Assembly: GCF_900110115.1 (NCBI RefSeq)
Contig: NZ_FOCM01000001.1
Coordinates: 1 to 64,000, forward strand
Length of the DNA: 64,000 nt
Source: Palleronia pelagia
Lineage (GTDB): Bacteria; Pseudomonadota; Alphaproteobacteria; Rhodobacterales; Rhodobacteraceae
Reading direction: 5' to 3'
Part shown: piece after piece, positions 36,152 through 45,427 of the stretch
How positions within the stretch are numbered: position 1 is the first letter of the stretch
How the letters are laid out: each line of letters starts with the position of its first letter
Made by a program: the position numbers and the translations under genes
The notes under the pieces: generated by a model
Told to the model about the DNA's origin: nothing
Seen by the model: the letters and a program-made list of their open reading frames with translations, nothing else
Databases searched by the model: none

Positions 36152-36883
36152 TCAGGACAGCCCCAGATAGGCCGACACGGCCGCGTTCAACGGCGGGATC
36201 ACTCCGGCGGCCGCCGCCAGGCCCGACAGCACGAAGATGACCGTGAAAGCTGCAAGCGTGGCGCGGTGCAGCCGGCCCCGCGTGGCGAGGTCGTAGATCG
36301 CGGGCAGCGCAAGGACCAGCCCCAGGTGCAGCCCCGCCGCCATGCCGTTGGGCAGCCCGAGCGTCTGGGTCACCCGGCTGATCGGCGGCGACAGGATGGC
36401 CAGCGCGGCCAGCAGCATCATTCGGCGGTGGATGTCGATGCGGTGCCGGATTGCGGCCACGACCCCGGCAGCCCAGAAGATCGCGAGGCCGGACAGGTGG
36501 ACCAGATTCGCCAGGAACACCTCGATCATATCGGCCTCGCCCGAGAACTCGCGGCTGACGATGAACCCGGTCCAGACCGCGACCCCGACGAGCAGCGTGC
36601 TGAAGATGCCGAGGGTCTTGTGCCAGCCCATGCGCCCGTGCGCTTGCAATTCGGCCTGCAGGGTGAACAGTCCCAGCCAGCCCAGCATCACCGCGCCGTG
36701 CAGCGTGACCAGCGGCGTGTATCTTTCGATCCGATCGGGCACGACGACCAGTTTCTGTGCGAAGGCGAACAGGCTGAAGGCCAGCAAAATCCATCCAATG
36801 TCGCGAAAAAGCACGGCTTCGCGCCGGGCGATGGTGGCCAGCAGCGGCGAAAGGGTGTCGGTCAGGCTGTTCATGCGCGGCAT
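36152..36883 (-). CDS. Predicted multipass membrane protein (DUF2306-like)
   Basis: A 243-residue protein with about seven hydrophobic helices. The sequence VTLHGAVMLGWLGLFTLQAELQ, then HGRMGWHKTLGIFSTL and a later HRIDIHRRMMLLAAL, place several conserved-looking His at membrane edges, as in haem- or metal-binding membrane proteins; I read it as DUF2306-like but am not certain. Met at 36883 and 36874 are both possible starts. It lies opposite in orientation between nuoA and nuoB, so it splits the complex I operon. Its role is unknown. Confidence 0.75.
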   Translation of the reverse strand: MPRMNSLTDTLSPLLATIARREAVLFRDIGWILLAFSLFAFAQKLVVVPDRIERYTPLVTLHGAVMLGWLGLFTLQAELQAHGRMGWHKTLGIFSTLLVGVAVWTGFIVSREFSGEADMIEVFLANLVHLSGLAIFWAAGVVAAIRHRIDIHRRMMLLAALAILSPPISRVTQTLGLPNGMAAGLHLGLVLALPAIYDLATRGRLHRATLAAFTVIFVLSGLAAAAGVIPPLNAAVSAYLGLS

Positions 36884-36956
36884 CTGGCCCCTTTGCCTTG
36901 CCCGGCAAGGCGGCGTGGCGCCGCGGGTCCGGCGGGATTGACGCAGCGGGGGCGCG

Positions 36957-36985
36957 TTGACGCTATGGTCCTTTGCGACTACCTA
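36957..36985 (+). promoter_or_regulatory. Candidate promoter for nuoB onwards
   Basis: TTGACG (36957-36962), 17 bases, TACCTA (36980-36985). It has the same -35 hexamer and spacing as the candidate before nuoA. It would start a transcript about 55 bases before the nuoB ATG, which is needed if the nuoA terminator works. Confidence 0.4.
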
Positions 36986-36997
36986 GATTTGCAATGA

Positions 36998-37594
<597 letters not shown>

Positions 37595-37604
37595 GGGGGG
37601 CAAC

Positions 37605-38213
37605 ATGGCCGAGAACCTGGAAAACCTGGGCGAGCACATCAAGTCAAAGCGCCCCGATTGCGTACTAGATTACGAAATCGCGCTGGGCGAGCTGACGGTG
37701 CACGTGGCGCTGTCGAGCCTTGTCAGCATGGTCGAGTTCCTGAAGACCGACCGCACCTGCCAGTTCTCCACGCTGGTCGACCTGACCGCCGTGGACTACC
37801 CCTCGCGCGAGGCGCGGTTCGACCTCGTCTACCACTTCCTGTCGATGTACCAGAACCACCGCATCCGCCTGAAGGCCGAGGTGCGCGAGGACGAGATCGC
37901 GCCGTCGATCATCAACGTGCACCCCTCGGCCAACTGGTTCGAGCGCGAGGTCTTCGACATGTTCGGCGTGCTCTTCGCGGGCCATCCCGACCTGCGCCGC
38001 CTGCTGACCGATTACGGCTTCCGCGGGCACCCGCTGCGCAAGGATTTCCCCACCACCGGCTATACCGAGGTGCGGTATGACGAGGTGACCAAGCGCGTGG
38101 TCTACGAGCCGGTGAGTCTTGTCCAGGAATACCGCCAGTTCGATTTCATGAGCCCGTGGGAGGGCGCCAATTACGTTCTGCCCGGCGACGACAAGGCCGA
38201 GGCACAGGGCTGA
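37605..38213 (+). CDS. nuoC: NADH-quinone oxidoreductase subunit C
   Basis: A 202-residue 30-kDa-type subunit of the connecting arm, separate from nuoD (not the NuoCD fusion of enterobacteria). The signature ERE(V/A)FDMFG is seen as ERVEVFDMFG-like [14 protein letters not shown], followed by [19 protein letters not shown]. The C-terminal tail [17 protein letters not shown] is typical. GGGGGG precedes ATG 37605. It has no cofactor of its own and contacts NuoB and NuoD. Confidence 0.97.
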   Translation: MAENLENLGEHIKSKRPDCVLDYEIALGELTVHVALSSLVSMVEFLKTDRTCQFSTLVDLTAVDYPSREARFDLVYHFLSMYQNHRIRLKAEVREDEIAPSIINVHPSANWFEREVFDMFGVLFAGHPDLRRLLTDYGFRGHPLRKDFPTTGYTEVRYDEVTKRVVYEPVSLVQEYRQFDFMSPWEGANYVLPGDDKAEAQG

Positions 38214-38292
38214 CGCGGTGCGCGCGTCGCCTTTGACACATGCTGCGCCCGAGGCCCGATAGGGCCCGCGCACCCGCTGGAGGTCGAGGATC

Positions 38293-39510
38293 ATGAAAGA
38301 CCAGAAATTCGAAGATGCCCTGACGGGCGAGCAGAAAATCCGCAACTTCAACATCAACTTCGGCCCGCAACACCCTGCGGCGCATGGTGTTTTGCGGCTG
38401 GTGCTCGAGCTGGACGGCGAAATCGTCGAGCGCTGCGACCCGCATATCGGCCTGCTGCACCGCGGGACCGAGAAATTGATGGAAAGCCGCACGTATCTTC
38501 AGAACCTGCCCTACCTGGACCGGCTGGACTACGTATCGCCCATGAACCAGGAGCACGCCTGGTGCCTGGCGATCGAGAAGCTGACCGGCACCGAGGTGCC
38601 GCGCCGCGCGTCGCTGATCCGCGTGCTTTACTCGGAAATCGGCCGCATCCTGTCGCACCTGCTGAACGTCACGACGCAGGCCATGGACGTGGGCGCGTTG
38701 ACCCCGCCGCTCTGGGGCTTCGAGGAGCGTGAGAAGCTCATGGTCTTCTACGAACGCGCCTGCGGGGCCCGGCTGCACGCCGCGTATTTCCGTCCCGGCG
38801 GCGTCCACCAGGACCTGCCGCCCGAGCTGATCGACGACATCGAGGCGTGGTGCGACCCGTTCCTAAAGGTCATGGACGATATCGACGAGCTGCTGACCGA
38901 GAACCGCATCTTCAAGCAGCGCAACGCCGATATCGGGATCGTCAACGAACAGGAAATCCAGGACTGGGGCTTCTCGGGCGTCATGGTGCGCGGGTCGGGA
39001 TTGGCCTGGGACCTGCGTCGCGCCCAGCCCTACGAGTGCTACGACGAGTTCGACTTCCAGATCCCCGTGGGCAAGAACGGCGACTGCTACGACCGGTACC
39101 TCGTCCGCATGGCCGAGATGCGCGAAAGCGTGAAGATCATCCGCCAGGCCTGCGAGAAGCTTCGCGCCGAGGACGGGCAGGGCCCGATCATGCATCGTGG
39201 CAAGCTCAGCCCGCCGACGCGCGGCGACATGAAAACCTCGATGGAAGCGCTGATCCACCACTTCAAGCTGTACACCGAGGGCTTCCACGTGCCCGCGGGG
39301 CAGGCCTATGCCGCGGTCGAGGCGCCGAAGGGCGAGTTCGGCGTCTACATGGTGGCCGACGGCACGAACCGGCCCTATCGCGCCAAGCTGCGCGCGCCCG
39401 GGTATCTGCACCTGCAGGCCATGGATCATATCTCGAAAGGGCACCAGCTGGCCGATGTCTCGGCGATCATCGGGACGCTGGACGTGGTCTTCGGCGAAAT
39501 CGACCGTTGA
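38293..39510 (+). CDS. nuoD: NADH-quinone oxidoreductase subunit D
   Basis: A 405-residue 49-kDa subunit that forms the quinone pocket with NuoB. Key parts: [14 protein letters not shown] with the quinone-site His near residue 25, [27 protein letters not shown] and the C-terminal [14 protein letters not shown]. There are 79 bases between nuoC and nuoD, with a possible internal TTGACA at 38233. The stop overlaps the next gene's ATG (TGATG). Confidence 0.98.
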   Translation: MKDQKFEDALTGEQKIRNFNINFGPQHPAAHGVLRLVLELDGEIVERCDPHIGLLHRGTEKLMESRTYLQNLPYLDRLDYVSPMNQEHAWCLAIEKLTGTEVPRRASLIRVLYSEIGRILSHLLNVTTQAMDVGALTPPLWGFEEREKLMVFYERACGARLHAAYFRPGGVHQDLPPELIDDIEAWCDPFLKVMDDIDELLTENRIFKQRNADIGIVNEQEIQDWGFSGVMVRGSGLAWDLRRAQPYECYDEFDFQIPVGKNGDCYDRYLVRMAEMRESVKIIRQACEKLRAEDGQGPIMHRGKLSPPTRGDMKTSMEALIHHFKLYTEGFHVPAGQAYAAVEAPKGEFGVYMVADGTNRPYRAKLRAPGYLHLQAMDHISKGHQLADVSAIIGTLDVVFGEIDR

Positions 39511-39992
39511 TGCGCGGAATATGCATCGCGGCCCTGGCTTGCGGCCTGCCCATGGCGGCCGCGGCCGAGCAGACCGAAGAGGCGCTGTTCGCCGTCTTGG
39601 CCGAGCGTGGATGTTCGGTCGGCCCGCAGGAGGTGGCGGACACGTTCGGTCCCGAAGGTTTCACCCCTGAATTCGTACGTGAGACGCTGACTGGCCTGCT
39701 TCTGGACGGCACCGCGACCGAGGATGCCATGGGCCGTCTGAGCGTGCCTCCGTCGCTGTGTCCGCCCGAAGGAACTGCGATGACGCCCAAGGATCAGCTG
39801 GTCGCCGAATTCGCACGCAACGACTGCACGTTGGACGCACGCCAGGTCCCCGACATCACGGCGAAAACCGGTCTGGCCGAGGCGCAGTTGCAAGCCATCA
39901 TCCAACCGTTATACGACAGCGGCGCCGTTTCAGTGGTCGGCCGCCGGGCGATCCTGACGGATCGGCTGTGCCGCGCCGCCGCCATCAACTGA
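39510..39992 (+). CDS. Secreted protein with two Cys-pair repeats (nuo-cluster accessory)
   Basis: A 160-residue exported protein; signal peptide at 1-19, mature start near EQTEEAL. The mature chain is two copies of one module of about 60 residues. Each has a leading Cys (35, 106) and a closing Cys (84, 154), 49 and 48 apart: compare LAERGCSVGPQEVADTFG ... GRLSVPPSLC with FARNDCTLDARQVPDI ... RRAILTDRLC. The helix content and strand pair suggest winged-helix-like folds locked by disulphides in the periplasm. Coupled to nuoD by TGATG. No family known to me. Confidence 0.75.
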   Translation: MRGICIAALACGLPMAAAAEQTEEALFAVLAERGCSVGPQEVADTFGPEGFTPEFVRETLTGLLLDGTATEDAMGRLSVPPSLCPPEGTAMTPKDQLVAEFARNDCTLDARQVPDITAKTGLAEAQLQAIIQPLYDSGAVSVVGRRAILTDRLCRAAAIN

Positions 39993-40009
39993 GCTGACAG
40001 GACACCGTA

Positions 40010-41311
40010 ATGCTTCGCCGCCTTCACCCCGACCAGCCCGAAAGCTTTGCCTTCACGCCCGCCAACCAGGAATGGGCCGAGGCGCAGATCACCAAGTATC
40101 CCGATGGCCGCCAGGCCAGCGCGGTGATTCCGCTTCTGTGGCGCGCGCAGGAGCAGGAGGGCTGGCTGACCCGCCCGGCGATGGAAGAGGTCGCCCGGAT
40201 GCTCGACATGGCCTATATCCGCGTGCTCGAGGTGGCGACCTTCTACTTCATGTTCCAGCTGCAACCCGTTGGTTCCGTTGCGCATATCCAGGTCTGCGGC
40301 ACCACGTCCTGCATGATCTGCGGGGCCGAGGACCTGATCGCGGTCTGCAAGGACAAAATCGCGAAGAAGCCCCATCAGCTGAGCGCGGACGGCAAGTTTT
40401 CGTGGGAAGAGGTCGAATGCCTCGGGGCCTGTTCGAACGCGCCCATGGCCCAAATCGGCAAGGACTATTACGAGGACCTGACGACCGAGAGCTTCGCGAC
40501 TCTCATCGATCGGATGGCCGCGGGCGAGGTGCCGACCCCCGGACCGCAATCCGGCCGCCGCGCGTCGGAACCCGCCTCGGGCCTGACCAGCCTGGGCGGT
40601 GAGCCCGACCACGACAGCAATGCCAGCGTCGCGCTTGCGACCGAGATCGGCGACACGCTGAAACGGATCGACGGCACCGAGGTGCCGCTGCGCGCCCCCT
40701 GGCGCGACCTGAAACAGCCGGGCGCGGCGACCCCGCCCAAGGTGCGCGACGACATGCTGGGCCCCAAGGGCGGGATCGACGAACCCACGCCGGGCAAGCA
40801 GCCCGCCGCCAACACGCCGGTCAGCGACGAAGGCATGACCAAGCAGGAAACCGACGAGAAGAATCTCGGCCGCCCCGAGGAGGGCAGCGTCGCCGACGCG
40901 CCCGAGCGGGCCGAGAAGGACGGCATGAAGCCCGCCGGATCGGCTGCGGGCGAGCCGGGCGAGGGGCGCGAGCGGATGGGCGAGGGCACGGGCCCGCTGT
41001 CGGCAGATAGTGGCGCCGACAACGCCGCTGCCGAGAACGTGGCCGAGGGCGACGAGCAGCGTCCCGCCGGCATGGATGCCCCGCGCGACGGTGGCGCGGA
41101 TGACCTGAAGCGGATCAAGGGCGTGGGACCCAAGCTGGAAGAGCTTCTGCACGAGATGGGATTCCACCATTTCGACCAGGTCGCGGCCTGGACGCCGGCC
41201 GAAATCGCCTGGGTCGATCGCAACCTCGACGGCTTCAAGGGCCGCGTGATCCGCGATGACTGGGTGGGCCAGGCACGCATTCTCGCGGCAGGTGGGGCGA
41301 CAGACGACTGA
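40010..41311 (+). CDS. nuoE: NADH-quinone oxidoreductase subunit E with long C-terminal extension
   Basis: A 433-residue 24-kDa-type subunit. The NuoE core (1-200) binds a [2Fe-2S] cluster through Cys96, Cys101, Cys137 and Cys141 ([20 protein letters not shown]). It continues with about 160 residues of charged, low-complexity linker and ends in a compact domain (364-429) containing [17 protein letters not shown], a helix-hairpin-helix-like motif. Ordinary NuoE is about 160-240 residues. The same C-terminal domain recurs in the next gene. The core works in NADH electron entry with NuoF; the extension's job is unknown. Confidence 0.95.
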   Translation: MLRRLHPDQPESFAFTPANQEWAEAQITKYPDGRQASAVIPLLWRAQEQEGWLTRPAMEEVARMLDMAYIRVLEVATFYFMFQLQPVGSVAHIQVCGTTSCMICGAEDLIAVCKDKIAKKPHQLSADGKFSWEEVECLGACSNAPMAQIGKDYYEDLTTESFATLIDRMAAGEVPTPGPQSGRRASEPASGLTSLGGEPDHDSNASVALATEIGDTLKRIDGTEVPLRAPWRDLKQPGAATPPKVRDDMLGPKGGIDEPTPGKQPAANTPVSDEGMTKQETDEKNLGRPEEGSVADAPERAEKDGMKPAGSAAGEPGEGRERMGEGTGPLSADSGADNAAAENVAEGDEQRPAGMDAPRDGGADDLKRIKGVGPKLEELLHEMGFHHFDQVAAWTPAEIAWVDRNLDGFKGRVIRDDWVGQARILAAGGATDD

Positions 41312-41373
41312 TTTCGCGCTAGATACTGATCCCAGGGTCGAAAAGCGGCCACGCAAAGAGGGATGGAGTGAAG

Positions 41374-42147
41374 ATGAGCAAGCAATCACAGGGATCCATG
41401 CTGCTGGTTGGGGCAATCTCCGGCGGTATCGGATTCGTCGCAGCCGTTGCACTTGTGGTGGTGGGGGGCTTCACGCTGTCCCCGGCGATTTTCATGGCGA
41501 TCGTGATCGCGGGGGCCGCGGCGGTTTTCCTGTTCTCGGGCTTCCACGGCAAGGACGCTTCACCGGTCGAGGCGGCTCCCAAAACCGCCGCGTTGACGCC
41601 GTCACCCGACGGCAAGCTGGGCGACGTGACCCGCCCGGCCGGAACCGCTGGGGTCGAGCCCGGCAGCGCGGGCCACAAGGTCAAGACCGGCACGCTTCTG
41701 AAGGGGGAAGAGGAGCTGGCCGCGCGCAAGGGCGACTGGCGCTACGAAAAGCCCGGGGCGGCTGCGGGCGCGGCGGAGAACGTTTCGAATGCCCACGGCG
41801 TCGACCAGTCGGGCACGCCCTTCAACGATGGGGACACCAAGACCGATACCGACAGCTCGCCCGGGACCGAGCCCACGCGCCTCGACGCGCCGCGCGGCGA
41901 CGGCCCCGACGACCTGAAGAAGATCAAGGGTGTCGGACCCAAGCTCGAGGCGATGCTGCACGACATGGGCATCTATCATTTCGACCAGATCGCGAACTGG
42001 TCGGACCCCGAGCTGGCCTGGGTCGATGACAACCTCGAAGGTTTCAAGGGCCGCGCCAGCCGCGACGAATGGGTGAGCCAGGCAAGGATCCTTGCCGCGG
42101 GCGGCGAGACCGAGTTCTCGAAGAAGTCCGAGAACGGGTCGGCATGA
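41374..42147 (+). CDS. Membrane protein sharing the NuoE C-terminal domain
   Basis: A 257-residue protein: two membrane helices near the N-terminus (about 11-34 and 36-56), a charged linker of about 120 residues, and a C-terminal domain (179-244) that matches the NuoE tail at about 48 of 66 positions, including [13 protein letters not shown] and WVDDNLEGFKGR. This makes it a membrane-anchored paralogue of the NuoE extension. ATG 41374 has GGAG 5 bases upstream; GTG 41368 overlaps that site. The linker and domain would be cytoplasmic. It may tether or help assemble the NADH arm; inference only. Confidence 0.82.
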   Translation: MSKQSQGSMLLVGAISGGIGFVAAVALVVVGGFTLSPAIFMAIVIAGAAAVFLFSGFHGKDASPVEAAPKTAALTPSPDGKLGDVTRPAGTAGVEPGSAGHKVKTGTLLKGEEELAARKGDWRYEKPGAAAGAAENVSNAHGVDQSGTPFNDGDTKTDTDSSPGTEPTRLDAPRGDGPDDLKKIKGVGPKLEAMLHDMGIYHFDQIANWSDPELAWVDDNLEGFKGRASRDEWVSQARILAAGGETEFSKKSENGSA

Positions 42148-42195
42148 CGGGTCGGGCGGCAGATGGTCCCATCGCGGCCGCCCGGTATTCGTGCC

Positions 42196-42429
42196 ATGTC
42201 TGACGGCAAGCGGCCGAAGGACCTGGCCCTGGGGCGCAGGGCGCGCAACGTGGGCATCGTCATGGCGGTGACCATGGTGCTGTGGATGGGCGCACAGTTC
42301 ATCGGCGGCCGGCTGGGATTGCCCGCGCGCTTCGTCTTCCTGTTCGACCTGGCGGCGCTTGCGGCTTTCGTCTGGGCGCTGGTGGTCACATACCAGATCT
42401 GGCGCCGCAGCCAGGAACACGACGGGTAG
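42196..42429 (+). CDS. DUF5337 small membrane protein
   Basis: A 77-residue protein with two helices ([37 protein letters not shown]) and basic ends. It matches DUF5337, a family found in Rhodobacterales beside nuoE/nuoF. I start at ATG 42196 ([18 protein letters not shown]), the usual family N-terminus; an ATG at 42163 adds eleven residues without support. Function unknown; the fixed neighbourhood hints at complex I assembly or stability. Confidence 0.82.
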   Translation: MSDGKRPKDLALGRRARNVGIVMAVTMVLWMGAQFIGGRLGLPARFVFLFDLAALAAFVWALVVTYQIWRRSQEHDG

Positions 42430-42508
42430 CCCGCAGCGCGCACCCGGCACCGAATTGCAACGACGGGTGGCCCGGACCGGGCCGCCGAGGATCGAGGATC
42501 GAGAGACC

Positions 42509-43807
42509 ATGCTGGACGACAAGGACCGCATCTTCACCAATATCTACGGCCGCAAGGACCGTAGCCTGGCGGGCGCGAAGTCGCGCGGGCACTGGGACGG
42601 CACGGCCGACCTGATCAAGAAGGGCCGCGACTGGATCGTGCAGGAGATGAAGGACAGCGGCCTGCGCGGTCGCGGCGGCGCGGGCTTCCCCACCGGGCTG
42701 AAGTGGTCGTTCATGCCCAAGGAATCCGACGGGCGCCCGTCCTACCTGGTCGTCAATGCCGACGAATCCGAGCCGGGCACCTGCAAGGACCGCGAGATCA
42801 TGCGCCACGATCCGCATACCCTGATCGAGGGATGCCTGATCGCCAGCTTCGCGATGAACGCGCATGCCTGCTACATCTACATCCGGGGCGAATACATCCG
42901 CGAGAAAGAGGCGCTGCAAAACGCCATCGACGCGGCCTACGACGACGGGCTGCTGGGCAAGAACGCCGCCGGGTCGGGCTGGGATTTCGACCTGTACCTC
43001 GTCCACGGCGCGGGCGCCTATATCTGCGGCGAGGAGACGGCCCTCCTGGAAAGCCTCGAGGGCAAGAAGGGCATGCCCCGCATGAAGCCGCCGTTCCCGG
43101 CGGGGGCGGGCCTTTACGGCTGCCCGACCACGGTGAACAACGTGGAATCCATCGCGGTCGTGCCCACCATCCTGCGCCGCGGCGCATCGTGGTTCAGCTC
43201 GTTCGGGCGCGACAACAACAAGGGCACCAAGCTTTTCGCCATCTCGGGCCACGTCAATAACCCGTGCGTGGTCGAAGAGGCCATGTCGATCACCTTCGAA
43301 GAGCTGATCGAGAAGCATTGCGGCGGCATCCGCGGCGGCTGGGACAACCTTAAGGCTGTCGTGCCGGGTGGGTCCTCGGTGCCGTGCCTGCCCGCCAAGA
43401 TCATGCGGGAAGAGGCGATCATGGATTTCGACTGGCTGCGCGAGCAGCGGTCGGGCCTCGGCACCGCGGCGGTCATCGTGATGGATCAGTCGGTGGACAT
43501 GATCAAGGCGATCTGGCGGTTCTCGGCCTTCTACAAGCACGAGAGCTGCGGCCAGTGCACGCCCTGCCGCGAAGGCACGGGCTGGATGATGCGGGTCATG
43601 GACCGGCTGGTGAAGGGCGAGGCGGACCCCTCCGAGATCGACATGCTGCTGGACGTGACCAAGCAGGTCGAAGGCCACACGATCTGCGCCCTGGGCGATG
43701 CGGCCGCCTGGCCGATCCAGGGCCTGATCCGTCACTTCCGGCACGAGATCGAGGACCGCATCACGCACAAGCGCGGCGGGGCCCGTCCAGCCGTGGCGGC
43801 GGAATGA
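42509..43807 (+). CDS. nuoF: NADH-quinone oxidoreductase subunit F
   Basis: A 432-residue 51-kDa subunit that oxidises NADH with FMN. The NADH/FMN sites are [17 protein letters not shown] and [19 protein letters not shown]; the [4Fe-4S] N3 ligands are in [12 protein letters not shown] with a further Cys in [16 protein letters not shown] 42509 follows GGATCGAGAG; the frame is open upstream but the protein already has its full family length. The stop overlaps the next gene's start (ATGA). Confidence 0.98.
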   Translation: MLDDKDRIFTNIYGRKDRSLAGAKSRGHWDGTADLIKKGRDWIVQEMKDSGLRGRGGAGFPTGLKWSFMPKESDGRPSYLVVNADESEPGTCKDREIMRHDPHTLIEGCLIASFAMNAHACYIYIRGEYIREKEALQNAIDAAYDDGLLGKNAAGSGWDFDLYLVHGAGAYICGEETALLESLEGKKGMPRMKPPFPAGAGLYGCPTTVNNVESIAVVPTILRRGASWFSSFGRDNNKGTKLFAISGHVNNPCVVEEAMSITFEELIEKHCGGIRGGWDNLKAVVPGGSSVPCLPAKIMREEAIMDFDWLREQRSGLGTAAVIVMDQSVDMIKAIWRFSAFYKHESCGQCTPCREGTGWMMRVMDRLVKGEADPSEIDMLLDVTKQVEGHTICALGDAAAWPIQGLIRHFRHEIEDRITHKRGGARPAVAAE

Positions 43808-44283
43808 TCCGCTGCAGTCTGGCGCTTGCCACCGCGATCCTGCTGGGCCTGCCCGCCGTGGCGCAGGCACCGGCGGACGCGGCGCAGGCGCAGATCGAGC
43901 TTATCGGTTTCGCGATCGACACGAACCACGACCAGGCCATCAGCCCGGACGAACTGGCGGCCTATGGTGACGTCGTGTTCGAGACGCTGGACCGGGACGG
44001 CGATGAACGGTTGGTGCTGGACGAGATCGCGTCGTTCCGGCTTGGCATGACCGAGATCGCCGAGTTTCGTGGCCGCCAGCAGGCCTATGACACCGCGCAG
44101 GCGATCATCTTCGACATTTTCGACCGCGACAGCGATGGCGTGATCGCGCCCGACGAACACAAAAACGGCTTTGACCGGGCCTTCGATTTCGCCGATCTGG
44201 ACGGCGACGGTACGCTGACCATGGATGAATACAGCCGCGGATTCATTTACAACATCGCGATGCGCGCGGCCCTCGCGGGCTAG
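43804..44283 (+). CDS. Secreted four-EF-hand calcium-binding protein
   Basis: A 159-residue exported protein. Signal peptide 1-20 ([16 protein letters not shown], cut after AQA or nearby). Four EF-hand loops follow: 39-50 ([12 protein letters not shown]), 63-74 ([12 protein letters not shown]), 107-118 ([12 protein letters not shown]) and 131-142 ([12 protein letters not shown]). All keep the acidic position 1 and Glu12, so all could bind Ca2+. The geometry is like calmodulin, two pairs. It is coupled to nuoF by an ATGA overlap, so is translated with a cytosolic NADH subunit yet acts in the periplasm. Target unknown. Confidence 0.88.
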   Translation: MIRCSLALATAILLGLPAVAQAPADAAQAQIELIGFAIDTNHDQAISPDELAAYGDVVFETLDRDGDERLVLDEIASFRLGMTEIAEFRGRQQAYDTAQAIIFDIFDRDSDGVIAPDEHKNGFDRAFDFADLDGDGTLTMDEYSRGFIYNIAMRAALAG

Positions 44284-44366
44284 TCCGCGCTGCGGAATTG
44301 CGCTTTGATCCAAGCCGCGCTAGTGCAGGGGAGTGCGGCGGGCAGCCGCGTAAGGGGAGTGATCTT

Positions 44367-44717
44367 GTGACGCCACGGCTGTCCATAATCTTGCTGCTAT
44401 GCGCAGGGCTGGCCGGGTGCGGCACGGTGCAACGGCTCAACCCGTTCTCAACATGGCAGCCCGAGACGCCGCTTCCCTATGGCGCGAATCTCAACGGCGA
44501 CAGGCGATCGCCCGAATTCACGGTTTCTGTCGCAACGCGCGGCGCGCCGATCGAGGCCTGGCGCGAGTCGGCGCGCTTTCCGGCCACGCGCCACTGCCTG
44601 CGCCGCTTCGGGTCTTCGGTGATCGACTGGCGCACCGATGGCGGGCCCGAGGACTGGGTCGTTCGCTACGATTCCGACGGCACGGCCGTCGTCTCGGGAC
44701 GCTGCGCGGCGCGCTGA
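44367..44717 (+). CDS. Small lipoprotein in the nuo cluster
   Basis: A 116-residue lipoprotein. The GTG start at 44367 is preceded by AAGGGGAG; the signal LSIILLLCAGLAGC ends in a lipobox. The mature part includes two more Cys (RHCLRRF; GRCAAR) that may pair, and IDWRTDGGPEDWVVRYDSDG. No recognised family. It lies between the EF-hand and DUF5333 genes, with 83 bases before it. Confidence 0.72.
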   Translation: MTPRLSIILLLCAGLAGCGTVQRLNPFSTWQPETPLPYGANLNGDRRSPEFTVSVATRGAPIEAWRESARFPATRHCLRRFGSSVIDWRTDGGPEDWVVRYDSDGTAVVSGRCAAR

Positions 44718-44838
44718 TCCGCAAGCTATCGCACAGGTCACGAATGCGTCGTCTGTATTGCGGGCGCAGCATCCCCCCTTTATCTGATCGGGTGCTGATG
44801 TGTGCGGACCCTTGATTCTGTTGCCGCCGGAGACGACC

Positions 44839-45246
44839 ATGAAAATTACGAGATCCCTTTTCCTTGCCGCTGCGCTTGCCCTGGGCGGGCAGGCCGCGAC
44901 CGCCCAGCAGGTTCCGCTCGAGCAGAACCAGGTGGTGCGGGATGGCTTCTATGCGATTGGCCTCGCGGACGAGATCCGCAAGAACTGCCCGCAGATTTCC
45001 CCCCGGCTGATCCGGGCCTACTCGGCCCTGAAGGACCTCGAGCAATACGCCCGCGAGCAGGGCTACACCGAGGCCGACGTGAAGGCGCTGGAAGACAACG
45101 ACGCCGCCAAGGACGCCCTGCGCGCCGAGGTCAACGCCGAGCTGCAGGCCCGCGGCGCCGTACCCGGCCAGACCTCGGGCTACTGCAAGATCGGGCGCGA
45201 GGAAATCGCGCGCGGCACCCCGGCGGGGCGCCTGCTCAGGGATTGA
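44839..45246 (+). CDS. DUF5333 secreted protein
   Basis: A 135-residue exported protein. Signal peptide 1-22 ([19 protein letters not shown] to ATAQQ). The mature helical part contains [22 protein letters not shown] and [16 protein letters not shown] and a second Cys in [14 protein letters not shown], likely one disulphide. It matches DUF5333, a Rhodobacterales family located before nuoG. Function unknown. Confidence 0.82.
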   Translation: MKITRSLFLAAALALGGQAATAQQVPLEQNQVVRDGFYAIGLADEIRKNCPQISPRLIRAYSALKDLEQYAREQGYTEADVKALEDNDAAKDALRAEVNAELQARGAVPGQTSGYCKIGREEIARGTPAGRLLRD

Positions 45247-45427
45247 TCCCGACCGCCGCGCTGCGGCCAATCGGCGGGCGCGGTGTGGAAAATGCGCGCG
45301 ACAAATGGGATCATCGCATGATTGCGCGGTTTTCCCTGCCGCCGATGTCCTCTACATTGCGCCCCGACGGGCGGCCGTGCATCCGGCGCGGCCCACGCCC
45401 CCTTGCGACCCTTTGGAGACGAGCGGC

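Noticed and set aside
38214-38292. Internal promoter before nuoD (TTGACA at 38233)
   Set aside because: The -35-like hexamer is good but the possible -10 (GATAGG or CCGATA) is poor or badly spaced; too weak to list as a feature.
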